A stretch of DNA of 64,000 nucleotides from Pardosa pseudoannulata (lineage: Eukaryota > Arthropoda > Arachnida > Araneae > Lycosidae). Shown one piece after another: positions 48,538-62,500 of this stretch (the stretch's first letter is position 1; the number at the start of each line of letters is the position of its first letter). The notes under the pieces were generated by a model that saw only the letters and a program-made list of their open reading frames with translations, searched no databases and was not told the origin of the DNA. The stretch lies in assembly GCA_032207245.1 (NCBI GenBank), contig CM063509.1, forward strand, positions 104,552,080 through 104,616,079, read 5' to 3'. The translations under genes were made by a program, and so were the position numbers.

Positions 48538-49789
48538 TACTGGTAGCTCACACTATAAGCAGTAAAAATCGTTTAGTGCTATAAGTATTTGAAAATTTTC
48601 AACTACATCTATAAAAACAAATAAAATTCAAAAACAACATAAAAAGACTTTATAACTTTAAGGCACATATGTTACAGAAAAGTATTGAATTTTTGTACAA
48701 CTTTATACTTTGAGTTGAATTACATATTTTTTTTTTCCATTTTAAACAGGAAAATTTTTTTACCTATACGTTGCTTTTATATAGATATGTTTGGCTGGAG
48801 CTAGTATGCATGTAGAGCATGCATGCACACAGACAGCTAATAGATTAAATAACATTAAAATATACTAAAGTTTTATTTTATTTTAATAGAATTTTATTGA
48901 AAATCTTTTATGAGAATATCTATTTCTTGAATAATAGTTCTCATAAAACTGTTAGTGTTTAATGAATGTGGTAGTTTTTATCCATCCAATTTAGAAAAAA
49001 TATTTCTACCTGTTAGTTTTTACCCATCCCAAAAATATTTCTTCCTGTCAAGGATTATGCAGAAGAAAAAATTATTTCAAAAGTTTTTATGGAAAACAGT
49101 TTATGATTAAAAAAATTTTTTTTCCCAAATATATTTTTATAGCACCCATAAAGAACACTTCAAAATGAACCATTTTTTTCCTTATAAAAATATAATAAAT
49201 TACAATAATAACACATGATATAATTAAAAAATTCATAAATACATATTTACACCCTGATTAATGACAAATGTAATCAAAGTTCCAATGGGACAATTGTATG
49301 TGCACTTGCACTATCCTGTACCTATGACAATTATTTTTGCAATAGGGACACATTCTTTCTTCTTGATACCCATGTCTGTCCACTGTGGACTATGTGTCAG
49401 GACACTGTGTATCCTCCAGGTGTCATACATATAAAATACATTGGTAGAATGGTGAGACATGGTGTCATTCCTATTCTGATTGACTAAAATGAATGTGAAC
49501 AGCTTTGTTCATAGATATATGATAGTACTATGAAAGAAAACTCAACAACATATATATTTAAATCAAAACACAGTACAAGCATTAAATTATTTTGGCTGTA
49601 TTCAAAATGAACAACCATTTGTTTTTCTCTTTCTCTTGCCACTCCCAAACAGAGAAAGAGCTTGGTTATGATGCAACACATGGCCTTTTGGATGTGAAGC
49701 CTGCAACCTTTTTCAGTTATCAAATTGAATCAATATAAATTATAATTTCAAAGTCTGTGGTAATTTTAAAGATTTTAAAGCAAAATCTT

Positions 49790-50190
49790 GCACAGGAATT
49801 GTAAGGAATGTGCACCCACGACAACGTGTGCCTTTGATGATTTCGGCAGAATCGCCCCATTTGACCCCTTACACTTGGCATTTCTTAGGAGAAGTAAGAA
49901 GCCAGCTGGCAAAAGGGGGGCTGATAAGGATTTTCGGTATCGTTGTTTATTTTCGCAGGGCATTGGAGAAGGAGGATGTGCCCTTTTCGCCAGGACTCAA
50001 GTTTCCAGACAACCCCACCCCTCTCCCAAAAAAGGTAGAGGGCAGTTGGAGTTCAGTGTGAAAGTTGGATTCGAGCTGGCGACCGACACACATCCCTCTG
50101 TTTTAAAGGGGAGAACTTTATTACTTCTCGGACATGAAACGCTCGGTCATGCAGTTATGATTTTGATTTGGGTCAGGCTCTGAGACTCAG
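49790..50190 (-). mobile_element. Possible tRNA-related SINE
   Basis: This stretch is richer in GC than its surroundings. On the minus strand CCAGCTCGAATCC (near 50075) resembles a B box, with GACCGAGCGTTTCATG about 75 bases upstream. A 131-codon plus-strand ORF (49788-50183) crosses it without a recognised domain. Confidence 0.35.
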
Positions 50191-50235
50191 AAATATGATA
50201 TACGATTTTCTTTGTTTTTTTAATGTTGTGTAAAT

Positions 50236-50890
50236 AAATTTTTTGATGTACAGCCTCTTCAAATAGGAAATTTTATTTTTGAGGGTGTAACTCAGCTCAA
50301 ATATCTGGGAGCACTCATTACCAGTAAAAACAAGATTAAAGTTGAAATTGGTAACCGCCTTTTGATGGCAAACCGATGTTATTTTGGGCTAAAGAACCAA
50401 TTAAAATCAAAATTTATCTCTGTTAACACGAAAATAAACTTATATAAGACATTAATTAGACCAATTATTTTATATGGTAGCGAAACGTGGGCGATGAACA
50501 AAACTGAAGAGAACAGGCTCCTAATTTTTGAAAGAAAGGTTTTAAAATGCATTTTTGGAGCACTGAAAGAAAACAACGTCTGGAGAAGTTTATACAATCA
50601 TGAAATTTACATAAAATTTAGATAACCTAACATCTTAAGAGTCATAAAGTCCTACAGAATCAGATGGATGGGACACATTTTTCGAAAAGAGGACTAAGAG
50701 CTTGTTAAAAAATTGACGTTTTCAAAGTTTGAGGGTAAACGCAAACAAGGAAGACAACCAATAAGGTGAATGGATTGTGTTGAGAACGATTTGAGAGTAC
50801 TGGACATTAATAGATGGAGAAACATCGCGTCAAACCGTGCTGATTGGAGAAAGCTGACAGAGAAAGCCTTGGCCTCCAGTATGCTGTAGT
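50236..50890 (+). pseudogene. Non-LTR retrotransposon (LINE) reverse-transcriptase C-terminal remnant
   Basis: An open frame to 50625 reads GVTQLKYLGALITSKNKI, NLYKTLIRPIILYGSETWAM-type sequence (here LYKTLIRPIILYGSETW) and LLIFERKVLKCIFGALKE. After a frameshift, RIRWMGHIFRKED, KRKQGRQPIR and INRWRNIASNRADWRKLTE follow, with two in-frame stops. This is the thumb and tail region of LINE reverse transcriptases. It is 5'-truncated and not functional. Confidence 0.85.
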
Positions 50891-51179
50891 GCTGCTGAAG
50901 AAGAATTAAATAAATTTTGTTTTGTCCGTCCAAGTTTCTGGAGAAATTATATTTAAGTACATGCATCCCAGTGACCACGGTCGAACATACCTGCCCCAGT
51001 ACACTAGGCGGGCAGGTCCCACGCAAGTATAGCGCCCCAGAATAGGGTGTTATTACAGGAATAAAAACTGAAAAATTCTTCACATAATCTGTTATTTTAA
51101 AGAGACTGATTCACAATATATTAAGTTATTTTAAAAGAAATTTTTATACAACAATTTTTTAAAAATGTCAACTAAAAAA

Positions 51180-51365
51180 TTCTAAACAGATTCGTAATAG
51201 GAAGTTTGGTTTGGAGTGCTATGATCTGCTGTTTTGCAATATTAAGGGCTAATGATATTGAAGCCAATTCTGAATGGTTATGAAAATCCATGCAAGCAGT
51301 CAGATTTGAACCCATGAACTCAGATACTAAAAAGCAAGGTGCTACCAATTTGGCCATCGTTTGGC
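51180..51365 (-). mobile_element. tRNA-derived SINE, full head
   Basis: On the minus strand GATGGCCAAATTGGTAGCAC (A box) is followed about 45 bases later by ATGGGTTCAAATCTGA (B box). The tail is ATAGCACTCCAAACCAAAC. It lies just past the AKAP7-like stop. Its tail is shared with the 45 bp insertion at 30241-30285. Confidence 0.8.
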
Positions 51366-51417
51366 TTTTAATAAGGAGTAAAGATGCAAGTTATAATGTA
51401 TAATTTTTATACCAAAT

Positions 51418-51423
51418 TTTATT
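51418..51423 (-). terminator. Candidate AKAP7-like polyadenylation signal AATAAA
   Basis: TTTATT on the plus strand reads AATAAA on the minus strand, 131 bases after the read-through stop. It supports exon 6 as a terminal exon, but such hexamers are frequent in AT-rich DNA. Confidence 0.4.
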
Positions 51424-51553
51424 ATTTTTTTTTTTCTCTTTAAACAGGATTATAAGAAAATGAAAAGAAATTAAGTAAAGGTTTAGAATTATCAGATATT
51501 GTTGATGAAAATTGCAGTTTGTTTGGTGGACTATGAATTTTAATAAAATTAAG

Positions 51554-51715
51554 CTAGTGAATATACTTACTAAAATAAATTTCATCACCAGAGTAATAAC
51601 CTTCTTCATTCTTTGGGTCTGTCATACTTAACAATTGGATGCTTTCAATTACTTGAGATCCAAAATGCTGATTAACATAATCTTTGTATAACTCAGGATC
51701 AATCTTTTTTATAAA
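51554..51715 (-). CDS. AKAP7: AKAP7-like coding exon 6, probable last exon
   Basis: Residues 324-376, FIKKIDPELYKDYVNQHFG then NEEGYYSGDEIYF, matching human VKKIDPDLYEKFISHRFG and NGYYHCE. Read straight through, it adds SKYIH and stops at 51554-51556. A perfect donor (A|GTAAGT) at 51571/51570 sits inside this exon, so splicing to an unseen 3' exon is a real alternative. Confidence 0.8.
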   Translation of the reverse strand, partial: FIKKIDPELYKDYVNQHFGSQVIESIQLLSMTDPKNEEGYYSGDEIYFSKYIH

Positions 51716-54700
51716 CTGAAAATTAACAAATAATTATATATAATATCTTATATCAACGCATAAGTAATAAAAATTTAAAATTAAATAGTCCATTACAAAC
51801 ATATTTATCAAAGTGCTTATATATGAAATTTTTTTAAAATTCAAAGTATGGAGGAGGAAATGTATAATTTTAACAATGCAGAATATAGAATATAAAATAC
51901 CTCATGGAAGTTTATAGTCTCATTGTGTTTTAAGTTTTTTACATAAATTTACAATTATAACCATACTTTTGAATTCTATTTACAAATTAAAATTATAAAT
52001 TTCTTTTAACTTTCATACATAGTTTGATCTCAATATTTCAATTTTGTTTATCTCAATATTTTCGCAAATTCCAAATTGATGTAAATGTAATCAAATAGAA
52101 ATTTCTAATCTTGAACACCATGGCCACAAGATTTACATTCATTCTATTCCTCAGTAGTTACGAGTTTAACACCAAGGGATTTTCATTTCTTTGACAAAAT
52201 TGAAGATGAATTCTTGTATAATAATAAAATTCAAAGCAACATTAAACCCCACATTACTAGAAGAAGCATTTTTCAAAGGGATCAGAATCTTGGTCCATAT
52301 TAATATGAGAAATGGTTGAATCTGCACAGTAATCATATTAGTACATAACTTCAGGACTTCCAAGATGATCAGTCAACAGGAATCTCTTAGTCCCTTTATT
52401 AAGATTTCTATGAGTGAACATAAATGGCAATGAAAGAAAAAAAAAATGATAACTGGAACATATATAACCTTTAGTTATAAAATAATCTTTTTTTCCTGTT
52501 TTGACTTTTTTATAGCTCATCATGGGTTGATAATGAAAGAAAGCCTTATGATAGAAAATACTAAATAAATACAGTGAAACTTCTCTGAGCGGCCACCCCT
52601 CTGTACCGAGAAAATTTGGCAGCTCTGAAAGGTTTTATTTACTATTATAAGATAATTACTATAATGCGTAATATATACAAGTCTGACATATATTCCTTGA
52701 TGTAAATGAAATTTAAAACTTATCTAAAGAGAAAATAGTACTTTATTTCATGCTCCTTTACATTTTTTTTTTTTTTTAAAGCTACAATTTGTTTCTGTTT
52801 GTTCTGTAGTCTTCATACTCCTTCAAAATCAAATTCTTTTCTTTAATGACTCTGTTGATTTCCGTTCTTCCGCAGTTAAATAATTCAGCTAACTTTCTTG
52901 CCAATTTGCCATTCTCATATTCATGCAGAACTTCAATGCTCTGCTCGAGATTTAGAAAAATGCATTTAGACACCCTTGCAACTCAGATCACTGATCAACT
53001 AATGAAAGGAAACTGGCATGAATGACATTTTAGCTGACAGAGGTGCAATTCTTCCTTAACTGTACTGATTGGAATTCAAAATAAGGCCTTAGGACACCTT
53101 CAACATTTTATTGTCCAATTCCTCCCTCAGTTTCTATGAATGGAGCAATAGGGATTTCCTATCTGAAGGGTGTGGGGAGAATACAAAAGAGATAACAGAT
53201 TTAACCTTTCTAAGAAGGGGGGCACTGCAGAAATAGACTTCTCAAGTTATTCCTTTATCTTATATCTGACCGTAAACCTGACCTTGAGTTTTTTTATTAG
53301 ATTATTTAAATTAAAGCATGGAGTGAGTAGAATTTTCCATAAAATGAAATAGGCTATTCCACTTGGTGGCCATATAGAGGGGGTCTGGTGGCCACTGATA
53401 CAGGTTATTTTACCATTAGGTCTATGACTCGAAAAATCCGTGCCATAAAAAATTGGCCATTTAGAAGCTCGCAGAAGTTTCACTGTATTTACTTCTAAAG
53501 TCTCAATAGTACAAAATAATAAAACTCCACAGAAATATTTATTGAATATTTTGCAGTTGCACAGTCAATAATCATAAATTTCAACCTTTTATTTTTTACT
53601 CAATTAGTACCTAAAAATCTTAAAATATTACTGTAAAAGTGTAAAATATATTCCTTTCTACCTCTTAATTAATATGCATTTATTTATATTGTATTCTTAC
53701 TAGATATAAGTTATATAATATCAATACTACTGCTTAATACTGTAGAAATATAAAGGAATTCATAAAATATTAAAATACTATTTTAGATATAAAAAAATAA
53801 TACAGTGAAACTTCTCCAAGTAGAAACCCTTCTAAATGGCCACTTTTTCATGGCACGAATTTTTCGATTCATAGACCTAATGGTGAAATAACCTGTATCA
53901 GCGGCCACCCCACCCCCTCTAAACGGCCAAGTTGGATCATCCATTTCATTTTTTGGGAAAATCTACTCACTCTATGCTTTAATTTTGAGAAGAAAAACTC
54001 AAGGTCAGGTTTATGGTCAGATATAAGACAAAGGAATAACTTGAGAAATCCATTCCCGTGATCGCCCCTCCCTTTCTACGAAAGATTAAATCTGTTATCT
54101 CTTTTAAATTATCCCTACACCCTTCAGATAGGGAATCCCTATTGCACCATCCATAGAAACTGAGGGAGGTACTAGACAATCAAGCGTTGAAGGTGTCCTA
54201 GGGCCTTATTTTGAATTCCAATCAGTACAGTTAAGGAAGAATTGCACCTCTGTTGGCAAAAATATCATTCACGCCAGTTTTATTTCATCAGTTGGTCAGT
54301 GATATGAGTTGCAACGATGTCGAAACGCATTTTTCTAAGTTTGGAGCAGAGCATTGAAGTTCTGCGTGAATATGAAAATGGCAAATTGGCAAGAAATTAG
54401 CTGAATTTTTTAACTGCAGAAGAACGCAAATCAACAAAGTCATTAAAGAAAAGAATTTGATTTTGAAGGAGTATGAAGACTACAGAACAAACAGAACAAA
54501 TTGTAGCCTTTTAAAAAAATGTCAAGATGAATGAAATAAAGTATTATTTTCTCTTTAGATAAATTTTAAATTTCATTTACATAAGGAATATATGTCAGAC
54601 TTGTTCATATTATCATTATAGTAATTATCTTATAATAGTAAATAAAACCGTTCAAAGCGGCCATCCCCTCTAAGCAGCCAAATATTCTCGGTACGGTGGG

Positions 54701-57700
54701 GTGGCCACTCAGAGAGGTTTCACTGTATCTGAAAACATGCATAATCAGTTTATTACAGATGTTATGGACATCAGCTCAGCAGGGGAAAAAGAAAACAAAC
54801 TAAAATGATTTACACAATAGCAATAATAAATTTTATTCTTACCCTATTCTGTCTTTTCTTGAAATCTATTTTTGCCACAGTTAGATGAGGTGTAAATTTA
54901 CTCTTTTTGTCTGTTGAAAAAACTGCATTAGCTGCAAAATGCTTTTTTACACCCTCAGCAAGGTTGCATAAACGTTCATAGGAATCATCAGTAGAAAGTT
55001 TAGCAAATAAAACCTGCAATTAATACTATGATTGAAAAGCTATCAAACAGTATAATTCACTAATAATAAAAGACCGTATAAAACTTCTGAATATGCATAC
55101 ATATTTTGAGAACTTGTAAAAATTCATATTTATAAATTTCTGGTATATTTAAAACATTTTTTATTATAAAAGCATAAAAAACAAATTTCTAAAAGAACTT
55201 ATTTTAAATCTTCTGCCATTTTTGGTACACTGTCTAAAATTCTAATTTTAATATATAATTATTCTATGTCATTCATAATGAATTCAGAACTAATTACAAT
55301 GTACAACAATAATACAGCAAAATGGCAATGTTTAATGACAATTTCAGGCATTTTAAATTTCCTATCTGTTCTTTCTAAGAGTTCTAACTAAAAATATAAA
55401 CTGAATCATATAGCTTGATTATTTCTTAACCACACAATATAATTTCTTTGAAAAATACAGATTTTTTAATTTTTACAATTTTTTTTAAAGTCCATTTTGA
55501 TACATTTTTATAAAGCCAATTTTGAAATTGCTTTGTACATTTATGTAATTCTTCTATTGAAAAGTTCAGAATTTCCTCTGTTGAGCAGCATCATTAAAAT
55601 ATATTTTCATAATCTTTTTCGCAAAAAATTTATTATTGAAAAATCCATTGAATAAAAATTTAACTTAAACATTTAAGAATCCCCGAATTTTAATCTAAAT
55701 GGTGTTTTAAAAATGGAAACTGGAAATGGAAAATAACAGCATTCCTTTTTGATTTTTGAATTACATGTTTTGGATTTATTATATGTGCCTTGCAAAAAAG
55801 GCAGCAAACCAGATATTTTGTTTGTTTACTCTCTGGATAAAAAAATATAGAATATCGTGTAAATTCAAGTTTTAAATTGAAAATGTTTCTTTTGTAAGCA
55901 AGAAAAGAAAGAAAAATTACAGTTTTATCAAACCTTTATAAAATTTTGCACCATTCCCTTACAATCAAAATAATCAACTTTAATTTAAATAAAGCACCAA
56001 ACCCCATCTTTACTTAGGTAATGCTGGCTACTTCAGCTAGATGTGTGATAATGATTAAAATATACAAAATATGCAATATTGTAGAATTTTATTTTTCTCA
56101 GATTTTTAAGTTAAAACTTTAAAAATAATTATTCCTTCAAAAGACTTTTTATTAATTCTAATTTTATCAAAACTCTTCTTCTTATAATAAAAAAATTTAA
56201 AGACTGGAATCTAATTTTGAATACAAAAAATATAATCACCATAACTTACAAGTATTTTATTGCATTATGTCTACTTATATATATATATATGTGTGTGTGT
56301 GTGTAATAATATCAATATCTAAGCCTTAAAGCCTATTCAGAATTAGCCCCTTTCCCATTCATTATTCTAAATTTTAATTTCTCCTCTTTATATTAACTAT
56401 ATTTCCAGCCATCCAATTTAAACGAGGATGTTTTAATTCCTTCAGCATAACCCTGAAATTCTTTCTTTGATTCTCAAAACAAAAAATGATATTGCTGGCA
56501 TTTTAATGGGGAAGTAATAACTTTTCCACGAAAAATCTGTAATGATCAGCAATAATAGTCATCTGGAATGCCACACTTTAGCAGATGTCTCTAATCAAAG
56601 GTTACTCTCTCTAAGCAATTAACTGTTGCCTCAACATTTTCCCATGACACTAAAACCCCACACAGTATTTGGTCATCTCTCACAAAAGATTGGCATTAGA
56701 GAGAACGTTCTGACACTGTCCGGTTCAGATGCCTCTGGATTTTGAGAAGATGAAATAAAGATTATGTTCGGCCACAACTGCTGATGCATTTCTTCAGAAC
56801 AGAAATTTAGTGGGACTCTTGGCAGCCCAGTATGCCCAGGCTGAGAAAAATAATAGGGGCAAATTTAAAAGAGGTTTTCAAGTATAAATTGGGGGCTGGT
56901 ATTGTTCCCCATCATTACACACACACACACATATATATATAGTGACACATAATCAAACTCATAAATAAAAATCAAATCTGTCAGGAAAATATTCAACTCA
57001 AAATATATAAGAACTAAAAACTTTTTACTTATAATGATTTCTTACTCTGTTTTGAAAATGGCCCAGTCCTTTGAATTCTAACTCAAGTGGATTGTCACTC
57101 ATTTCTTTGTCATATTCTTGATGAACGCTTCTCAGGGCATTCATAGCTCTGGAACAATAAAATATATATATATTTATTTATTAGATTATTATTGAATACA
57201 ATAACTGAATTAAAAAAAAAGTTTAATTTAATGTATATCTCCAACTTTTATTAATCTTCTTTGCATAGAAATTTTAATAGATACCAGGGTTTGCCAAAGT
57301 GGTCCTAAACACACCAAACTGTGTTAGTGATATTTTATAAAGCTGCTCATTTTAATTGTATTTAAAAACAATATGCCTTTCCAACTACAGTTAGCCAAAA
57401 TGGGCAGTCAAAACAAAGGGTGGGAGGAGGTTAAGTAAGCATACTAGAAAACCCCCACTTTTTGACAAAGTGGGTTTTCTCAGAATTTAGTGGAGGTCAT
57501 TTATCACTTTTACTTCAATGGTAAAATGATTTTTATAATTGTTATACATCAATAATTATAAATATCATTTATCTTTTAAGAAATTATCTAAGAGTAAAAA
57601 ATTTGTTGAAAAATGTTGTCATAAAAACTAAAACTATGGTAGCCATTAATGGGTTTGAAATTTCATGAAATATTTATGATACAGTTTTACACTTTTAGAT

Positions 57701-59497
57701 AATTTCTTAAAGATCTTAGAACAAACCTTACAATTAGGATAATTTTCTTAAATTAAAGGTTAATATATATATACATATGTAGGTATGTATATAATCAATA
57801 CTAGTTAACCTAAACTGACAAAGTTATTCAGTATATTGAATTTCAGTTTAGTTTAAAAATTGGCTTTCTGGCTACACCTTGGTTGATACTGCAACATAAC
57901 TGAAGATAAATAAAATTTTATCATCATTTACAATTATTTGAGAAGTTCAGATTGACTCAAATTTTCATAGCTTTTAACATTCTTTCTCATTTAAAGGCCT
58001 AATATAAGTATATCTGTTTTAACTCAGTGATATCTTTAAAATTTTTATAACAATTCTGGTGTATTAAATGCTTGTAATGATACTTAATTTTAATTTTTTC
58101 AGAACAGAAAAGAGTATATATGGATTAATTACAATAACAATCTATAAAATCATTGAGTAGAACAGCGGTTTTATTTTTCATACATTTTTTTCCACTATAA
58201 TTTAAAAGACTTGTCTATAATTCAGGGTTGGCAAAAACCCGGGTTTTTTCAGAAAACACCCAACCCAGTGGGTTTTTGGGGTTTTATCAGGGTTTTTTTC
58301 TTTATAATTTATATGTAAGAGGACAGGATATATAATTGTTTGATTAAAATAAATTTAAAATGTTAGTCACTTTTTAAAGTTAAAAATTTTAAAAATCAAT
58401 TTTAAATTATGCAGAAGAAATTTTGGAAAGTGATGAGTTGCAAAGCAGAAAAAATTAACTACTAAATGGTGACTTCTGTAAATTTTTAGAAGATTTACAA
58501 ACAAAAACATCAACTTCAGCATCTATTGAAAGAATCTTTTCTTCTTTTGGACTAATTTGGTCAAAACTATGAAACAGACTAGGGTGTGATACTGCAAAAA
58601 AATTAGTCAAAGTATACAGATCTTTGAAAATATCAAAAGGAATTGAAAAAGACTGGTAACTTTAAAGAACTAAAAAAAAAAATTAATTTGTCATAGATCA
58701 GTATTTAATTAATAATCACATTTATTTTACTTGTATCTATATAAGAGGAAAAATTAAAAATAATTTCATAAAAGTTTAATGATTTATTTAGAATTTTACA
58801 TACTAATTTAATTTTATATCACTAAATCATATTAAAATACCCTTGTTTCAAGATAACAGTTAATATATCAATTGTTTGTATGAACAAGTTTTTCCCTTAT
58901 ATCGTAACAGCTGATAAAGAAACTTATATCACTGACTGGATAACATTTAGAATAAGTTGTATAAAATATAGAAAGTTCTTCTAATTTGTTTATGTGCTTA
59001 TAAACATACTCAAACCCTCTGGGTAATTCTTTTTTAGCCATATTATTTCTTTTAATATTGGCTGAAAGACGTCAGTTTTCATCATCTTGGCAGAAATACT
59101 GGTTGTTTTGATTTTTAATTGTTTCTATAATTTTTTCATTGTGTTTAGACCCCCTCAAATTAAGAAAAAAAAAATTCTACGCTCATTGTCAAAGATGAAA
59201 TATGTAATATATATTATAGATTTAACTCAATATTTCTATTATTAGCTAAATATGTGGAATTTTAAATAATGATTTTGAAAAAACCCAATTTTGGAAAAAA
59301 CCCACTTGGGTTTTTTTCAAGTGGGTTTTTTTTAAAAAACTCACCCGGGTTTTTTCGGGTTGGGCAAATCAAGCCAACCCTGCTATAATTGCATACAACA
59401 CATATAATTATTACACATTTAATTCTGTGATTGCATTGAAAATGATCAATTTATGTATAATATTTACATAGAAATAAAGAACTAAATGTTTCCTGGG

Positions 59498-59533
<36 letters not shown>

Positions 59534-62500
59534 ATGCTCATTTATGATTTATATAAATGCATGATTAAATAGTATTATACAAAATCCAATAGGATAAGTG
59601 TCAAGCTTATAAAAAAAAGAAAAAAAAACATGTATTTAATGAAAAATACAATAAACCAGGGGTTGTAATGAAAAACCCAGATGGGTTGAGTTTAAAAAAA
59701 AATAATAAATAAATAAAAATAAAATAAATTTCTAAAAAAATTGAGTTCAAATTCTGCTTATAACAACTACTAAATAACGGTAAATTTAAATCCAATAAAT
59801 AAATAAATACACTTTTTTTTTCTTTTACAAAATATTAAACAAAGGAAAAGAAATTTTTACCTGTCATGGGTCTCAATATCTCCTATATGCATCACCATTA
59901 AAGTAATATGAAGAGTTTTGAGCTCTATCATACTTCGTTTTAAGTTGGGTTCTCTTTCCAAAATATGATTTTGTACCTTTTTTAAATTTTCATGAATCTA
60001 TATAAAGAAAAATGTATATATTTACTTATTTAAAATTAGACATATGATAAACTTTTAAAATATTATACAATTCACTCTAACATAAATTCCTCTTGACAAA
60101 AATTTGAAAGAAATCAAAAATTATTTATGAAATCCTATTTAATAGTATAATTTTCTCCTAGAAAGAACATTTCCTGAAATATCTAGAGTTAACTGTACTA
60201 AACTTACACAGAAACCTAGTCCAGAAAAGTGTATAAAATATTTTCAAGCTTTTCTTCTTCTAAGGCACTACAGCCCATTACAGGCCACGTCTGTCTTTAA
60301 GTTTTTTCAACAGAATTAAGCTAACTAATTGGTGGTCTTCTCTGCTTTCTAGTTCCTATAGATTTGGTAAATGTGAGTATTTTTACTAGGTTGGCATTCT
60401 TAGCTCTAAATAAATGTCCTAGCCAATAAATTCTGTGACTTTTTATGTTTTATCCTGACAGCTGTAGTATATCTAGTGTTTCTTCTTTTTAAAGATCCTC
60501 TGATCTCCCTAAACTTTTTTATAACCTTTACACTGATTTATTTGTATTAAATTATAACTTCTTGAATAGTAAGTAATTAATAAAAATATAATCAGTTTTA
60601 GCAATTTAAATTTTTCTAAAATATGGTACTTTCCCTGACCTCTCCTTTTAAAATCACAGCCCAATAAAACCTAGAAAACCCCAATAAAACCCACTCAGGT
60701 TTTTTGCAACTCTGGGTCAGTGTCCTAGTATAAACCCTAAAGACACAGTTTTCGAGCCTTTGCAATGAAAAAATAATCCATTTTGCTAGAAATTTCAGAT
60801 AAAAAGGGATTTTGTATTTCTTTAATGCTTTTATATGTAATTATGCTACATAAAATTCATTTCCTGTACTCAATAGCACACAGGTTCCACTGATCGTACA
60901 ATTGAGACCCAAAACATTATTTGAACCATGACTACACATTGATTCAATGTTTAATCAAATATGCATGCTATTAAAGGCACTAATTAAAATTTCTGATACA
61001 AAAAAGCTCTAAAGAATGCATTTCATATTCTCTTTAAAGTTATCAGATTTAAAAAAAAAAAATATCAGATTGTATAAATAAAAATAGAAATAGCTACTGA
61101 TTTAAAATTACAAAGAAAATAATTAACTTTTTACCTCCTTATTAGCTATTTTAACAGCCACAAAATAATTAGGTCTTAACTTTTTAGGAGGTTCTCTCTT
61201 TCCAGTCTTTGGAAGTTCTTCCTTTTCTTCTCTTTTTGACTCTAAAATAGAATGAAAGGGCTCTGTAATAAATTAATTTAAATCTTCTGAGAAGCAAATT
61301 AAAAAAAGAAAAATTCATAATACTTAAATACTTAGTCTAAAGCAGAAGTGAGTATATCATGTAAACTGTATATCCAAAGGTTTAACACAGGGATGGGCCA
61401 ATTCCGGCCCACCGGAAGGTTTTATCCGGCAAGTGGATAGAATTTTAAGTTGCCAGTCTGAGGCAAATTAAAAGAAATATACATTTAGACATTATATATC
61501 CATCCCCTTTTCTACTTTGCTTAAATGTTATATCCCAAATTTAATATCTCATGCCCAGAAGATCTGCGGTATATTTGCTTCTTATATGTGAACTAGTGTT
61601 TTAAACTTTGAAACTTAGAAGAAATAATTTCAGAAGTAGACTGACAGATTTGCATTTAGCATCGTTCCTTAAAATCAGTACATCTCACTTTGAACCTCAG
61701 TATAAGGAACTTTTAAAAATGAAATTGCAATTTCATTCATCTTATTAACGTATTTAAACCATTAGGTACTTCTTTATTGTGTTTAAAGTTTTAGAAAAAT
61801 TTATCTTGCCCCGCCAAGCTTATTTTCTTTCGATTTTTGGCCCGCGGCCGAAAAAGTTTGTCCATCCCTGGTTTAACACAACTAAAAATATTTAATTAGG
61901 TAACATAAAATGCTTTTTACAATATAAAATATTTAACTAATACACGTAATTACACACAAAAAAAATTAAGATAGTAAAGTTTAAAATGTCATTTAACTCA
62001 TCCTTTTCACAAAAACTATAATTTAAAGAAAAAAAAAATACATATAAAATAAATAGCGGAAAAAAAGTTTATGCACAAATACAGAAAAATTGTAGCAGAA
62101 AATACTGTATATCATTCTTTTCATTATAATCTTATCATCACAGCTTTAAGAGAATATTTATAAAGGTTATAAAATGAATCTAGTTTAGCTCTTTATTTTA
62201 AAAATGGTTAAAAACAACCAATTTTAATATTTTGTAAAGCATGAAATGCTTTGGCAACATGTTCTACAAAACTTATAAAAACTTCAATAAAAAATATTAG
62301 ACTACTGAAAAATAATTTGAAATAATTTTGAGAAATTATTTCCAGGAGACCAGGGCCCAATTATCAAGATTACATTTTATTAGTGTTTAGCTGAAAGATT
62401 TGCATTGATAACTGTGTACATAGTATTTACTAACATTACTAAGGTATAAACTATGATTCACCTGAAGCAAGTATGTTTTTCTACACCCCCATGATATCTA

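Larger units (their letters stand above)
47960..49787. other. Convergent intergenic DNA after SART1
   Basis: It contains the SART1 3' UTR and a 62 bp direct repeat (next entry). The rest is AT-rich with no gene recognised. Confidence 0.5.

Noticed and set aside
49788..50183. 131-codon plus-strand ORF as a gene
   Set aside because: No recognised domain. Overlapping ORFs on both strands and SINE-like boxes suggest a repeat.
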